From Mesorhizobium sp. CA14 (lineage in GTDB: Bacteria > Pseudomonadota > Alphaproteobacteria > Rhizobiales > Rhizobiaceae), in assembly GCF_020165195.1 (NCBI RefSeq), contig NZ_JAIUHR010000027.1:30895-94894 (forward strand): 64,000 nt of DNA, read 5' to 3'. Below are positions 44,193-54,202 of the stretch, piece after piece (the stretch's first letter is position 1; each line of letters starts with the position of its first letter). A program made the translations under genes and the position numbers. Below the pieces are notes generated by a model. The model did no database searches and was not told the origin of the DNA. It saw only the letters and a list, made by a program, of their open reading frames with translations.

Positions 44193-45581
44193 ATGGGGGA
44201 GCACGTCATCAAGCTGCCCGATGTCGGCGAAGGCGTCGCCGAAGCCGAGCTTGTCGAATGGCACGTCAAGGTCGGCGACCTTGTGCGCGAGGACACGGTT
44301 CTCGCCGCCGTCATGACCGACAAGGCAACCGTCGAGATCCCCTCGCCGGTCGACGGTGAGATCCTCTGGCTCGGGGCCGAGATCGGCGACACGGTGGCGA
44401 TCGGCTCGCCGATCGTGCGGCTGAAGGTGGCCAGCGAAGGCAATGTGAAAAACACGTCGCCAGGTGAGAATGGTGCCGACGGCATCCCAGCTGGGGCGAG
44501 CCATGGCGATCGTCTTCCCCTCCAGCCTGCGCAAGACGCAGCGCCGTCATCCCCGGGCTCGTCCCGAGGATCCGCTGGTTCCCCGGAACTGGCGGCGTCG
44601 CATCCACGCAGGTCGGCAGATCCTCGGGACAAGCCCGAGGATGACGGCGTTAAAAAGGATCGCGCCATGCCCAGCCTTTCGGGCGCGCCGCGCGCGGAAG
44701 GCGAGAAGCCGCTTGCCTCGCCGGCCGTCCGCCTGCGCGCCAAGGAAGCCGGCATCGATCTGCGCCAGGTTGCGGGCAGCGGTCCGGCCGGGCGCATCAG
44801 CCATGAGGACATCGATGCGTTCCTCGCGCGCGGCCCGCAAGTCGCCCGCGCCACCGGGCTTGCCCGGAAGGACGGCATCGAGGACATCAAGATCGTGGGG
44901 CTGCGGCGCAAGATCGCCGAAAAGATGTCGCTGGCGAAATCGCGCATCCCGCACATCACCTATGTCGAGGAGATCGACGTCACCGCGTTGGAAGAATTGC
45001 GCGCCACCCTCAACAAGGAGAAGCGCGGCGCCAAGGGGACGGAAAGGCCCAAGCTGACGCTGCTGCCTTTCCTGATGCGGGCGATGGTCAGGGCAATTGG
45101 CGAGCAGCCGAACCTCAACGCCTTGTTCGACGACGATGCCGGCATCATCCACCAGCATGAAGGCATCCATATCGGCATCGCCGCGCAGACGCCGAACGGG
45201 CTGGTGGTGCCGGTGGTGAAACATGCCGAGGCGCGCGACCTGTGGGATTGCGCGGCGGAGGTCAACCGGCTGGCCGATGCGGCCAAGGCCGGCACGGCGA
45301 GCCGCGAGGAGCTTTCCGGCTCGACCATCACCATCACCTCGCTCGGCGCCATGGGCGGCGTGGCGACGACGCCGGTCATCAACTACCCGGAAGTGGCGAT
45401 CATCGGCGTCAACAAGATGATGGTGCGGCCGGTGTGGGACGGCACGCAATTCATCCCGCGCAAGATGATGAACCTGTCGTCCAGCTTCGACCACCGCGTC
45501 ATCGACGGCTGGGATGCCGCGGTGTTCGTGCAGCGCATCAAGGCGCTGCTGGAGACGCCGGCGCTGATCTTTGTGGATTGA
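44193..45581 (+). CDS. bkdB: Branched-chain 2-oxoacid dehydrogenase E2 (dihydrolipoyl transacylase) with repeat-derived linker
   Basis: 462 aa from the ATG at 44193 with GGAGG upstream. Lipoyl domain (1-~80) with K44 in VMTDKATVEIPS; peripheral subunit-binding domain ~172-215 (ASPAVRLRAKEAGIDL...GSGPAGRI); catalytic domain with SSFDHRVIDGWDAA near the C-terminus. Between lipoyl and binding domains, residues ~117-153 (e.g. ADPRDKPEDDG) are encoded by a 108-bp palindromic repeat inserted in frame. The linker is normally flexible, so function is probably kept. Confidence 0.94.
   Translation: MGEHVIKLPDVGEGVAEAELVEWHVKVGDLVREDTVLAAVMTDKATVEIPSPVDGEILWLGAEIGDTVAIGSPIVRLKVASEGNVKNTSPGENGADGIPAGASHGDRLPLQPAQDAAPSSPGSSRGSAGSPELAASHPRRSADPRDKPEDDGVKKDRAMPSLSGAPRAEGEKPLASPAVRLRAKEAGIDLRQVAGSGPAGRISHEDIDAFLARGPQVARATGLARKDGIEDIKIVGLRRKIAEKMSLAKSRIPHITYVEEIDVTALEELRATLNKEKRGAKGTERPKLTLLPFLMRAMVRAIGEQPNLNALFDDDAGIIHQHEGIHIGIAAQTPNGLVVPVVKHAEARDLWDCAAEVNRLADAAKAGTASREELSGSTITITSLGAMGGVATTPVINYPEVAIIGVNKMMVRPVWDGTQFIPRKMMNLSSSFDHRVIDGWDAAVFVQRIKALLETPALIFVD
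44542..44649. repeat. Palindromic repeat inserted in frame within bkdB
   Basis: Arms 44542-44575 and 44616-44649 are inverted repeats matching at 31 of 34 positions, around a 40-nt centre. The arms carry CGTCATCC-CGGGC and GTCCCGAGGAT blocks, typical of a dispersed intergenic palindrome. The total of 108 bp is exactly 36 codons, preserving the frame. Confidence 0.85.
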
Positions 45582-45602
45582 AAATGACAATGGTCGCAAA
45601 GA

Positions 45603-45752
45603 CCCCCTCACCCGGATTGCCAGCCGAATTGCGAAGAGCAATTCGGGGCAATCCGACCTCTCCCCGATGGGAGAGGAGGTCGCCGGCGCCTCCACTGTCC
45701 TCTTCTCCCCTTGGGGAGAAGGTGGCCGCGAAGCGGCCGGATGAGGGGGTCT
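45603..45752. repeat. Palindromic intergenic repeat, family A variant (copy 4)
   Basis: The right part CTCTTCTCCCCTTGGGGAGAAGG with GGCCGCGAAGCGGCCGGATGAGGG is a family A half. The left part (CCCCTCACCCGGATTG, AATTGCGAAGAGCAATT hairpin, CCTCTCCCCGATGGGAGAGGAGG) is a different half. It is a mosaic lying between bkdB and lpdA. Confidence 0.7.
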
Positions 45753-45777
45753 CCTCCAACCAAAATGGCGTGGCCTC

Positions 45778-47175
45778 ATGAAAGAAATCTCCTGCAAGCT
45801 GCTTGTCATCGGCGCCGGGCCGGGCGGCTATGTCTGCGCCATCCGCGCCGGCCAGCTCGGCGTCGACACGGTCATCGTCGAGTTCGGCAAGCCGGGCGGC
45901 ACCTGCCTCAATGTCGGCTGCATCCCGTCCAAGGCGCTCATCCATGCCGCGGAAGAGTTCGGGAAGATCGCGCATATGGCCGGCGGCAAGGATCCGCTGG
46001 GCATCAAGGTCGGTGCGCCGACGCTCGACCTGACCAAGACCATCGCATGGAAAGACGGCATCGTTAGCCGGCTCAACAGCGGCGTGGCCGGACTTTTGAA
46101 AAAGGCCAAGGTGAAAACCGTGCAAGGCTGGGCGACGTTTCGGGACGGCAAGACCGTCGAGGTCGAGACCGAGACCGGCACGCAGGTCATCCACGCGGAG
46201 ACCGTGGTGATCGCCACCGGCTCGGTGCCGGTCGAATTGCCGTTCCTGCCTTTCGGCGGCCCGGTCATTTCGTCGACCGAGGCGCTGGCGCTGAGCGAAG
46301 TGCCGGAAAAGCTCGCGGTCGTCGGCGGCGGCTATATCGGGCTGGAGCTCGGCATGGCCTTCGCCAAGATGGGCGCCAAGGTCACCGTGGTCGAAGCCCT
46401 GCCGCGCGTGCTCACGCAATATGATGCGGAACTCACCCGACCGGTGCTTAAGCGGCTCGGCGAGCTCGGCGTCGAGGTGATGCTGGGCGTCAAGGCCAAG
46501 GGATTATCAACCAAGGGCGATGCGCTGCTGGTCGAAACCGCCGAGGGCAAGAACGCCAAGGTCGCCGCCGACAGGATCCTGGTCACGGTTGGCCGCAAGC
46601 CGCTGACCGAAGGCTGGGGACTGGAGCAGATCGACCTCGACATGGCAGGAAAATTCATCCGCATCGACGACCAGTGCCGCACCTCGATGCGCGGCATTTT
46701 TGCCATCGGCGACGTCACCGGCGAGCCGATGCTGGCGCATCGGGCGATGGCGCAGGGCGAGATGGTGGCCGAGATCGTCGCCGGCCACAAAAGAAGCTGG
46801 GACAAGCGCGCCATTCCCGCGATCTGCTTCACCGATCCGGAGCTGGTCGCCACCGGTCTCACGCCGGAAGAGGCGAAAGCGCTCGCCGGCGAGATAAAGA
46901 TCGGCCAGTTCCCCTTCGCCGCCAACGGCCGCGCGATGACGAAGCAGGGCGAGGACGGTTTCGTGCGCGTCGTTGCTCGCGCCGACAATCATCTGGTGCT
47001 GGGCATCCAGGCGGTCGGGCAGGGCGTGTCGGAACTGTCGGCGGCGTTTGGCCTGGCGCTGGAGATGGGCGCTCGCCTGGAGGACATCGCCGGCACCATC
47101 CATGCGCATCCGACGCAGGGCGAAGGTTTCCAGGAAGCGGCGCTGAAGGCGCTGGGGCACGCGCTGCATGTTTAG
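45778..47175 (+). CDS. lpdA: Dihydrolipoamide dehydrogenase (E3)
   Basis: 465 aa. FAD motif LLVIGAGPGGYVCAIRAGQLG, redox-active disulfide GGTCLNVGCIPSK (C43, C48), NAD motif AVVGGGYIGLELGMAFAKMG, and the C-terminal HAHPTQGEGFQEA with the catalytic His-Glu pair. It reoxidises lipoamide of the adjacent Bkd E2. Last gene of the operon, separated from bkdB by a repeat of ~150 bp. Confidence 0.96.
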   Translation: MKEISCKLLVIGAGPGGYVCAIRAGQLGVDTVIVEFGKPGGTCLNVGCIPSKALIHAAEEFGKIAHMAGGKDPLGIKVGAPTLDLTKTIAWKDGIVSRLNSGVAGLLKKAKVKTVQGWATFRDGKTVEVETETGTQVIHAETVVIATGSVPVELPFLPFGGPVISSTEALALSEVPEKLAVVGGGYIGLELGMAFAKMGAKVTVVEALPRVLTQYDAELTRPVLKRLGELGVEVMLGVKAKGLSTKGDALLVETAEGKNAKVAADRILVTVGRKPLTEGWGLEQIDLDMAGKFIRIDDQCRTSMRGIFAIGDVTGEPMLAHRAMAQGEMVAEIVAGHKRSWDKRAIPAICFTDPELVATGLTPEEAKALAGEIKIGQFPFAANGRAMTKQGEDGFVRVVARADNHLVLGIQAVGQGVSELSAAFGLALEMGARLEDIAGTIHAHPTQGEGFQEAALKALGHALHV

Positions 47176-47183
47176 GGCTGTAT

Positions 47184-47337
47184 AATCTCCCCCCTTGAGG
47201 GGGAGATGGCCGGCAGGCCAGAGGGGGTCGGTGCGACTGGATGCGACCTCCCTTGCGACAGATGGAGGTTAGCGCTCCACGCGCGGGGACCCCCTCTGTC
47301 GCCTTCGGCGACATCTCCCCCTCAAGGGGGGAGATTA
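47184..47337. repeat. Palindromic intergenic repeat, family B (copy 1, complete)
   Basis: Left half: AATCTCCCCCCTTGAGGGGGAGAT, GGCCGGCAGGCC mini-hairpin, AGAGGGGGT. Right half is the mirror, with GTCGCCTTCGGCGAC mini-hairpin and TCTCCCCCTCAAGGGGGGAGATT. It joins the convergent ends of lpdA and the saccharopine-dehydrogenase-like gene. Confidence 0.85.
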
Positions 47338-47343
47338 CACAGC

Positions 47344-48447
47344 TCAGCTCGCGAGCCGGCTTACCATCTCGTGCTGGGCATAGGCGCGGCCGAAGCGGTT
47401 GGCGAGGAAGGTGTCGAGCGCGATATCCTCCTGGCGCACGAAACCCTTCGCCGGCAGCGAGCCGTCGGCCAGCATGTCGAGCACGGCGCAGATGCCGGAG
47501 GCGGTGGTGATCTGGATGGCGCTGCGCACGAGGTTGCCGACGCGCTGCGAATAGATCTTGTTGGCGTAGGTCTCCTGCAGCAGGCGGCCGTTCCTGCGGC
47601 CCGAGACGGTGACGAAGACGATGACCACGTCCTGCAAGGTCGCCGGCAGCGCGCTCTCGAAGATGTCCTTCAGCACGTCGCGGCGGTGGCGGAGCCCAAG
47701 GTCGTTGAGCAGTGCCTTCATGATCGCGGCGTGGCCGGGATAGCGGATGGTGCGGTAGTTCAGCGTGCGCACCTTGCCCTTCAGCGTCTCGGCCAAAGTG
47801 CCGAGACCGCCGGACGTGTTGAAGGCCTCATAGGTGACGCCGTCGAGCGAGAATTCCTCGCGCTCCTCCAGCGGCGGCACCTCGATCAGCTCGCCCTCGA
47901 CGATCGCCTCGCAGGGTTCGCAATATTCGTTGATGACGCCATCGGTACTCCAGGTGAGGTTGTAGTTCAGCGCGTTGGAGGGATATTGCGGCAGCGCGCC
48001 GACGCGCATGCGCACGCTTTCCAGGGTGTCGAAGCGGCTGGCGAGGTCGTTGGCGACGATCGAGATAAAGCCCGGCGCCAGGCCGCATTGCGGGATGAAG
48101 GCGCTCTTGGCGTCACGCGCCAGCTCCTTGACGCGACGGGTCGAGACGACGTCCTCGGTGAGGTCGAGATAGTGCACGCCGGTGGCGGCGGCCGCCTCGG
48201 CGATGCGCGTGGTGAGGTGGAAGGGTGCTGCGCTCAGCACGGCGAACTTGCCGGCAAGCACGTTTTCGAGCTCACCCGAGGCGACGACGTCGAGCTCCTG
48301 CGTCGCAACGCCGGCCGGCAGTTCGGCGGCGGCAAGCTGAGCCGCCGAGCGGTCGACCAGCGTGACGTCGTAGTCGCCCGTGGCGCTCAGCATTTCCGCG
48401 ATGGTCGAGCCGATCTTGCCGGCGCCGACGACAACGATGTTCTTCAT
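47344..48447 (-). CDS. Saccharopine dehydrogenase-like protein (lysine degradation)
   Basis: 367 aa from the ATG at 48447 with AGGGG upstream. The Rossmann motif NIVVVGAGKIGSTIAEML, LSAAPFHLTTRIAEAAAATGVHYLDLTEDV and PQCGLAPGFISIVANDLA fit the saccharopine dehydrogenase (glutamate-forming/LysDH-like) family, usually ~370-400 aa in rhizobia. It probably acts in lysine catabolism. The divergent Lrp/AsnC regulator supports amino-acid-responsive control. Confidence 0.88.
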   Translation of the reverse strand: MKNIVVVGAGKIGSTIAEMLSATGDYDVTLVDRSAAQLAAAELPAGVATQELDVVASGELENVLAGKFAVLSAAPFHLTTRIAEAAAATGVHYLDLTEDVVSTRRVKELARDAKSAFIPQCGLAPGFISIVANDLASRFDTLESVRMRVGALPQYPSNALNYNLTWSTDGVINEYCEPCEAIVEGELIEVPPLEEREEFSLDGVTYEAFNTSGGLGTLAETLKGKVRTLNYRTIRYPGHAAIMKALLNDLGLRHRRDVLKDIFESALPATLQDVVIVFVTVSGRRNGRLLQETYANKIYSQRVGNLVRSAIQITTASGICAVLDMLADGSLPAKGFVRQEDIALDTFLANRFGRAYAQHEMVSRLAS

Positions 48448-48576
48448 GATCAATATCCCCTGCCAATCCTGATTGCGATGTGGCGGGAATCTTCGCAGCT
48501 TGCCTGTCGAAAGGAAGCGTGAAATCTGGCAATATGACGCCCAACTTTGAGCGATATGCCGAGAGGTTACGTCGAA

Positions 48577-49005
48577 ATGATCAGTGAAGCCGAACAGGCC
48601 CTGCTTACCTTGTTGCGCGCCAATGCTCGCGCCTCGACCGCCGAGCTCGCGCGCCAGCTCGGCGTGTCGCGCACCACGGTGCAGAGCCGCATCGAGCGAC
48701 TGGAGCAGCGCGGGATCATCACGGGCTATGGGGTCAGGCTGTCGCCCGATTATGAGCAAGGGCTGGTCAAGGCGCATGTCCTGCTCACCGTCACGCCGAA
48801 GCTCGCCGACAAGGTGGTGCGCAGCCTCGCGGCGATGCCGCCGGTGCGCACGGTGCATTCGGTGAGCGGCAATTTCGACATGATCGTCATCGTCGACGCG
48901 CCATCGATCCGCGACCTCGACGCGCTGCTTGATCGGATCGGGGCGATGGATGGGGTCGAGCGGACGTCGTCGTCGATTATTTTGTCGACGCGGGTGGATC
49001 GGTAG
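48577..49005 (+). CDS. Lrp/AsnC family transcriptional regulator
   Basis: 142 aa from the ATG at 48577 (GAGAGG upstream); in-frame starts at 48556 (ATG) and 48547 (TTG) are alternatives. N-terminal HTH: LLTLLRANARASTAELARQLGVSRTTVQSRIERLEQRGII. C-terminal RAM domain binds an effector amino acid (HVLLTVTPKL, VHSVSGNFDMIVIV). It is divergent from the saccharopine-dehydrogenase-like gene, 129 bp apart, and likely senses lysine or a related amino acid (inference). Confidence 0.92.
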   Translation: MISEAEQALLTLLRANARASTAELARQLGVSRTTVQSRIERLEQRGIITGYGVRLSPDYEQGLVKAHVLLTVTPKLADKVVRSLAAMPPVRTVHSVSGNFDMIVIVDAPSIRDLDALLDRIGAMDGVERTSSSIILSTRVDR

Positions 49006-49040
49006 CGCCGCCCGAGATGTCGGCGGGGCGGCGAAGCTGC

Positions 49041-49209
49041 TGATCTCCCCCTTTGCGGGGGAGATGGCCGGCAGGCCAGAGGGGGGTGTGACGGAACGCT
49101 ACCTTGGCCAGGTCGTCACGCCGGCTTGACTTGTAAGCCGGTTGGAGAAGCTGGCGGGACAGCACCCCCTCTGCCTTGCCAGGCATCTCCCCCGCAAGGG
49201 GGGAGATTG
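49041..49209. repeat. Palindromic intergenic repeat, family B (copy 2)
   Basis: TGATCTCCCCCTTTGCGGGGGAGAT, GGCCGGCAGGCC and AGAGGGGGGTGTGAC on the left; GCACCCCCTCTGCCTTGCCAGGCATCTCCCCCGCAAGGGGGGAGAT on the right. The centre is specific to this copy. It separates the lrp gene from the convergent fusion oxidoreductase gene. Confidence 0.85.
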
Positions 49210-49247
49210 GCCGTCACGGCGGGTTTCGCTAATCTCCAGCGTCGGCG

Positions 49248-51281
49248 CTACGCCCTCCGTCTCTCCGGCCCCTCGTCCAGCCATGCCACATCCTCCGGCG
49301 TCAGCTTGACATCCAGCGCCCTAAGACTGTCCTCCAGCTCGTCCAGCGTGCGCGGGCCGATCAGCGGGACCGAGGGGAAGGGCTGCGCCAGCACGTAGGC
49401 GAGCGCGACGTGGATCGGGCTCTTGCCGAGTTTTCGCGCCAGTTCGATGGCGCGGTCGCGGCGGCCGAAATTCTTTTCCGAATACCAGACCCGCACCAGC
49501 TCTTCATTGTCGGTCCGGTCGCGGCCGGCGCGCTCGGTGAAGAAGCCGCGGCCCTGGCTCGACCAGGCGAAGTTGGGCATCTGCCTCGCCGTCAGCCAGG
49601 CCTTCCAGTCATCCGTGGAAGAGGTGACGCAACCGGGCCAGATCGGCTCCAGCATCTCGGCCAGCGAGAAATTGTTGGAGAGCGCGCCGGGCTTCTGCTT
49701 GCCGTTCTTTTCGGCATAGGTGATCGCTTCGTCCATGCGCTCCATCGTCCAGTTGGAGCCGCCGAACAGGCCGCGGATGCGGCCGGCTTTCGCCTCGCGA
49801 TCCATCGCGTCGACGAATTCGCCGACCGGCACGTCCGGATTGTCGCGATGCATGAAATAGATATCGACATGGTCGGTCTGCAGCCGGTCGAGCGACTGCG
49901 CCAGCTGCTTCGCAATCACGTCGGGGTAACAGAGCGGCGAATGCGCGCCCTTGGCGATGATCACCGACTGCTCGCGCACGCCGCGATTCCTGAGCCATTG
50001 GCCAAGCAGCGTCTCGGTGTAGCCGGCGCCATAGACATAACCGGTGTCGAACAGATTGCCGCCGGCCTCGAAATAGGCGTCCAGCAGGATGGAGCCCGAG
50101 GAGAAGGTGCGGAAATCCTCGAAGCCGAGCGCCAGAAGCGACACTGCGCGCGGCAGGCCTGGGATGGCGCGCTTGCCGATGGCGGTGCCAAGGGTGCGCA
50201 GCGGCCGGCCCGAAATCGTGTTGACGCGCTTAGCCGGCTTTTCGATGTCATATTCCAGCCCGACCGCGGCGCGCCATTTGTCGAGAACACGCAGCGTGCC
50301 GAGGCTGTCGGCCCAGGCCATGCCCGGCCAGGCGAACTCCTGCCGTCCGGCAAGGATCGCCTCGCCGGCGGCATCGACCTCGAAGGAATAGAGATGGCGG
50401 GTCTCGCCGAGGCTGATCACTTCGCGAGCCGCCCCGGACCGGATCACCTCGATCCGGCCCGGTCCGACGTCGCGGTTGCCACCGGCGAACCAGAAATCGG
50501 GCACCTCGATCTGACCCTTGGTGCCGAAGATGCGCAGCACATTGTCCTGGTTGAGCGAAATGCTGCAGGAGATCTCGGCGACGATGCCGTCGGCGAAGGT
50601 GAGCAGCGCGGAGGCCCACTCGTCGACGCCGGACTGGCCGAGATGGGCAGCGCCCACCACCTTGACGGGCTCGAGGAAGGGCTGCCCCGCGGCCGCACCC
50701 GCGATCAGGCGCGCCATCGACACCGGATAGCCGCCGACATCGAGGATGCCGCCGCCGGCCATGTCGTTGGCATAGAGCCGGTGCTCGGGCATGAAACCCG
50801 GCATGGCGAAGCCGAAGCTCGACTTGATCATGCGCACCTCGCCGATGGCGCCCGATTTGATCAGCTCGACCAGCTTCAACGTCTGCGGGTGCAGCCGGTA
50901 CATAAAGGCCTCGCCGAGAAACGTGCCGGCCTTGCGCGCCGCATGCATCATGGCGTCGGCCTCGAAGGCGGTCAGTGCCAGCGGCTTTTCGCACAAGACA
51001 TGCTTGCCGGCCTCGGCGGCCTTGATCGCCCATTCGGCATGGCCGGGATGCGGGATCGAAATGTAGACCGCGTCGACGTTTTCGTCGGCGAGCAGCGCCT
51101 CATAGCCGTCGAGGATGCGTGCGCCCGGAAAGGTCTGGGCCAAGCCCGGCTTGGCGGGATTGCGGGCGCCGAGCGCGACCAGCTCGCCGTTGCGCGACCC
51201 CGCCACGCCGCCCGCAAAGGATTTGGCGATGCTGCCGGGCCCGAGGATGCCCCAGCGGATTTTTCCAGATGCGGATGTCAT
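49248..51281 (-). CDS. Gfo/Idh/MocA oxidoreductase fused to an aldo/keto reductase
   Basis: 677 aa from the ATG at 51281. Residues 1-~345 are Gfo/Idh/MocA: IRWGILGPGSIAKSF, VYISIPHPGHAEWAIKAAEAGKHVLCEKPLA. Residues ~355-677 are an aldo/keto reductase with the tetrad D412, Y416 (NLFDTGYVYGAGYTE), K444 (IIAKGAHS), H478 (DIYFMHRDN). No stop or frame change separates them. Both halves act on sugars or polyols with NAD(P); the gene follows a sugar ABC importer ATPase gene on the same strand, so it probably processes the imported sugar. Confidence 0.9.
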   Translation of the reverse strand: MTSASGKIRWGILGPGSIAKSFAGGVAGSRNGELVALGARNPAKPGLAQTFPGARILDGYEALLADENVDAVYISIPHPGHAEWAIKAAEAGKHVLCEKPLALTAFEADAMMHAARKAGTFLGEAFMYRLHPQTLKLVELIKSGAIGEVRMIKSSFGFAMPGFMPEHRLYANDMAGGGILDVGGYPVSMARLIAGAAAGQPFLEPVKVVGAAHLGQSGVDEWASALLTFADGIVAEISCSISLNQDNVLRIFGTKGQIEVPDFWFAGGNRDVGPGRIEVIRSGAAREVISLGETRHLYSFEVDAAGEAILAGRQEFAWPGMAWADSLGTLRVLDKWRAAVGLEYDIEKPAKRVNTISGRPLRTLGTAIGKRAIPGLPRAVSLLALGFEDFRTFSSGSILLDAYFEAGGNLFDTGYVYGAGYTETLLGQWLRNRGVREQSVIIAKGAHSPLCYPDVIAKQLAQSLDRLQTDHVDIYFMHRDNPDVPVGEFVDAMDREAKAGRIRGLFGGSNWTMERMDEAITYAEKNGKQKPGALSNNFSLAEMLEPIWPGCVTSSTDDWKAWLTARQMPNFAWSSQGRGFFTERAGRDRTDNEELVRVWYSEKNFGRRDRAIELARKLGKSPIHVALAYVLAQPFPSVPLIGPRTLDELEDSLRALDVKLTPEDVAWLDEGPERRRA

Positions 51282-51334
51282 ATCAAATACTCCATGGATC
51301 GCCGTCACGCCTTGGGGTCGGGCGGATAAGAAAC

Positions 51335-52420
<1,086 letters not shown>

Positions 52421-52486
52421 GTCAGAGCGGGATGTGGCTAGGTTGGATCATTCTGTGTCCCAGTCGGCGAGGCATCTCGCGTTCTC

Positions 52487-53323
52487 CTATTTGACCGCGC
52501 CGGCGGCGATGCCGGCGATGAAATGGCGCTGCAACAGCACGAAGACGATGAGCATCGGCACCGTCAGCATGACGGCGCCGGCCATGATGCCGCCCCACGA
52601 AACCTTGGTCAGGCCGATCAGCGTGCCGAGCGCCACCGGCGCGGTCATCGCGCCCGGCTGGCTGTTGATCAGCAGCGGCCAGAGATAATTGTTCCACGAG
52701 GCGAGGAAGAGGATGATCGCAAGCGCCGCCAGCATCGGGCGGGCCAGCGGCAGCGCCACGAACAGGAAGATGCGCCATTCCTTGACGCCTTCGACGCGGG
52801 CGGCGTCGAACAGCTCGGCCGGCATCATCGAGAAGGCCTGGCGCATGAAGAGCACGCCCAGCGAATTGAACAGCGGCGGCACGATCAGCGCGATCCAGGT
52901 GTTGGCCAAGGCGAAGTCGCGCGCCACCATGATGAATTGCGGGATCAGCACCACCGCATAGGGAAGCGTGATGGTGCCGAAGATGATGGCGACAACCGCG
53001 CCCTTGCCGTGGAACTCGTAGCGTGCCAGCGCCCAGCCGGCCATCGAGGTGAGCAGAACCGAAAGGACCGTGTAGGTCACCGCCACCGAAACCGAGATGC
53101 CGATGGCGCCGATGAAATTGGTGTCGCGCTGCAGGTTGGCGACATTGTCGAGGAAATTGTCGTGCGGCAAAAGCTCGATGCCGGGGCTGAAAATGCCGTT
53201 GTCGGGCATGGTGGAGAACACCACCATCATCCACAGCGGGAACAGCCAGACCAGCGCCAGCGGCGTCAGGAAAAGATGCAGCGCAATGACGCGCCCGAGC
53301 CTTGCTCGCGAGCGCGAGGTCAT
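52487..53323 (-). CDS. Sugar ABC transporter permease (MalG/UgpE type)
   Basis: 278 aa from the ATG at 53323, overlapping the stop of the other permease gene (ATGA). Six transmembrane segments are apparent. The EAA loop is EGVKEWRIFLFVALPLARP, which contacts the ATPase. Typical MalG-like C-terminal end (LLQRHFIAGIAAGAVK). Confidence 0.93.
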   Translation of the reverse strand: MTSRSRARLGRVIALHLFLTPLALVWLFPLWMMVVFSTMPDNGIFSPGIELLPHDNFLDNVANLQRDTNFIGAIGISVSVAVTYTVLSVLLTSMAGWALARYEFHGKGAVVAIIFGTITLPYAVVLIPQFIMVARDFALANTWIALIVPPLFNSLGVLFMRQAFSMMPAELFDAARVEGVKEWRIFLFVALPLARPMLAALAIILFLASWNNYLWPLLINSQPGAMTAPVALGTLIGLTKVSWGGIMAGAVMLTVPMLIVFVLLQRHFIAGIAAGAVK

Positions 53324-54180
53324 TTCGGCTCCCTCATCAACCAGAGCTGCACCAGGGTGATGGCGATCGCCAAACCCGCCATGGTGTAGGCGACGGCCGA
53401 GGCGTAGCCGAAATTGAGCGAGCGGAAACCCTGGCGGTAGAGCAGCAGCCCGAGCGTCTCGGTGCCGCCGCCCGGCCCGCCGCGCTCGGTGATCAGGAAT
53501 GGCTCGGTGAAGAGCTGCATGGTGCCGATGATCGACAGCACGGCGCAAAAGACGATGACCGGCTTCAGCAGCGGCAAGGTGATGTGGAAGAACTGTTTCA
53601 CCCGGCTGACGCGATCGAGCGTCGCCGCCTCATAGACGTCCTCGGGTATCGATTGCAGGCCGGCCAGGATGATGATGGCGTTGTAGCCGGCCCAGCGCCA
53701 GGTCACCGCGATCATGATCAGCGCCATGGCCGGCGTGACGTTGGAAAACCAGTCGATCTTGGCCAGGCCGACGCTCTCCAGGAGCTTGTTGACGATGCCG
53801 AAATCGAGGCTGAACATCAGCCGGAAGACGGCGGAATAGGCGACCTCGCCGACCACGACCGGAGCGAAGAAGGCGAAGCGGTAGAGACCGCGCGCCTTGA
53901 GCAGCGGCGAGTTCAAAAGCACCGCCATGACGATCGCCAGCGCAATCATTACGGGCACCTGGATGACCAGGATCAGCAGCGTGTTCTTCAGCGCGTTGTA
54001 GAAGGCCGGGTCACCGATAAGGCGACCCCAGTTGAAGGCCGGCGCGAAGCGCCACGGCACGGTGCGCGTCGCCTGGAAGGAGATGATGAAGGAAGAGATG
54101 ATCGGCCAGATCCAGAAGATGGCGAAGATCAGAAGGTAAGGCGTGAGGAAGCGGTACGCGGTGGCGTTCTGGGTGCGCAT
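53320..54180 (-). CDS. Sugar ABC transporter permease (MalF/UgpA type)
   Basis: 286 aa, six transmembrane segments (first: FLTPYLLIFAIFWIWPIISSF). The EAA-like loop is DRVSRVKQFFHITLPLLKP. It pairs with the following permease by a 4-bp overlap. It lies downstream of the binding-protein gene, from which it is separated by a family A repeat. Confidence 0.93.
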   Translation of the reverse strand: MRTQNATAYRFLTPYLLIFAIFWIWPIISSFIISFQATRTVPWRFAPAFNWGRLIGDPAFYNALKNTLLILVIQVPVMIALAIVMAVLLNSPLLKARGLYRFAFFAPVVVGEVAYSAVFRLMFSLDFGIVNKLLESVGLAKIDWFSNVTPAMALIMIAVTWRWAGYNAIIILAGLQSIPEDVYEAATLDRVSRVKQFFHITLPLLKPVIVFCAVLSIIGTMQLFTEPFLITERGGPGGGTETLGLLLYRQGFRSLNFGYASAVAYTMAGLAIAITLVQLWLMREPK

Positions 54181-54202
54181 TCTTCCTCCTTTCGTCTGTC
54201 TT

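Noticed and set aside
44193..45581. Frameshift or assembly error in the E2 linker
   Set aside because: The odd segment is a palindromic repeat of exactly 108 bp that preserves the frame on both sides, so an insertion explains it better.
49410..51329. A 639-codon plus-strand open frame antisense to the Gfo/Idh-aldo/keto reductase gene
   Set aside because: Composition is that of a mirror frame; the minus-strand gene has complete catalytic motifs for two enzyme families.
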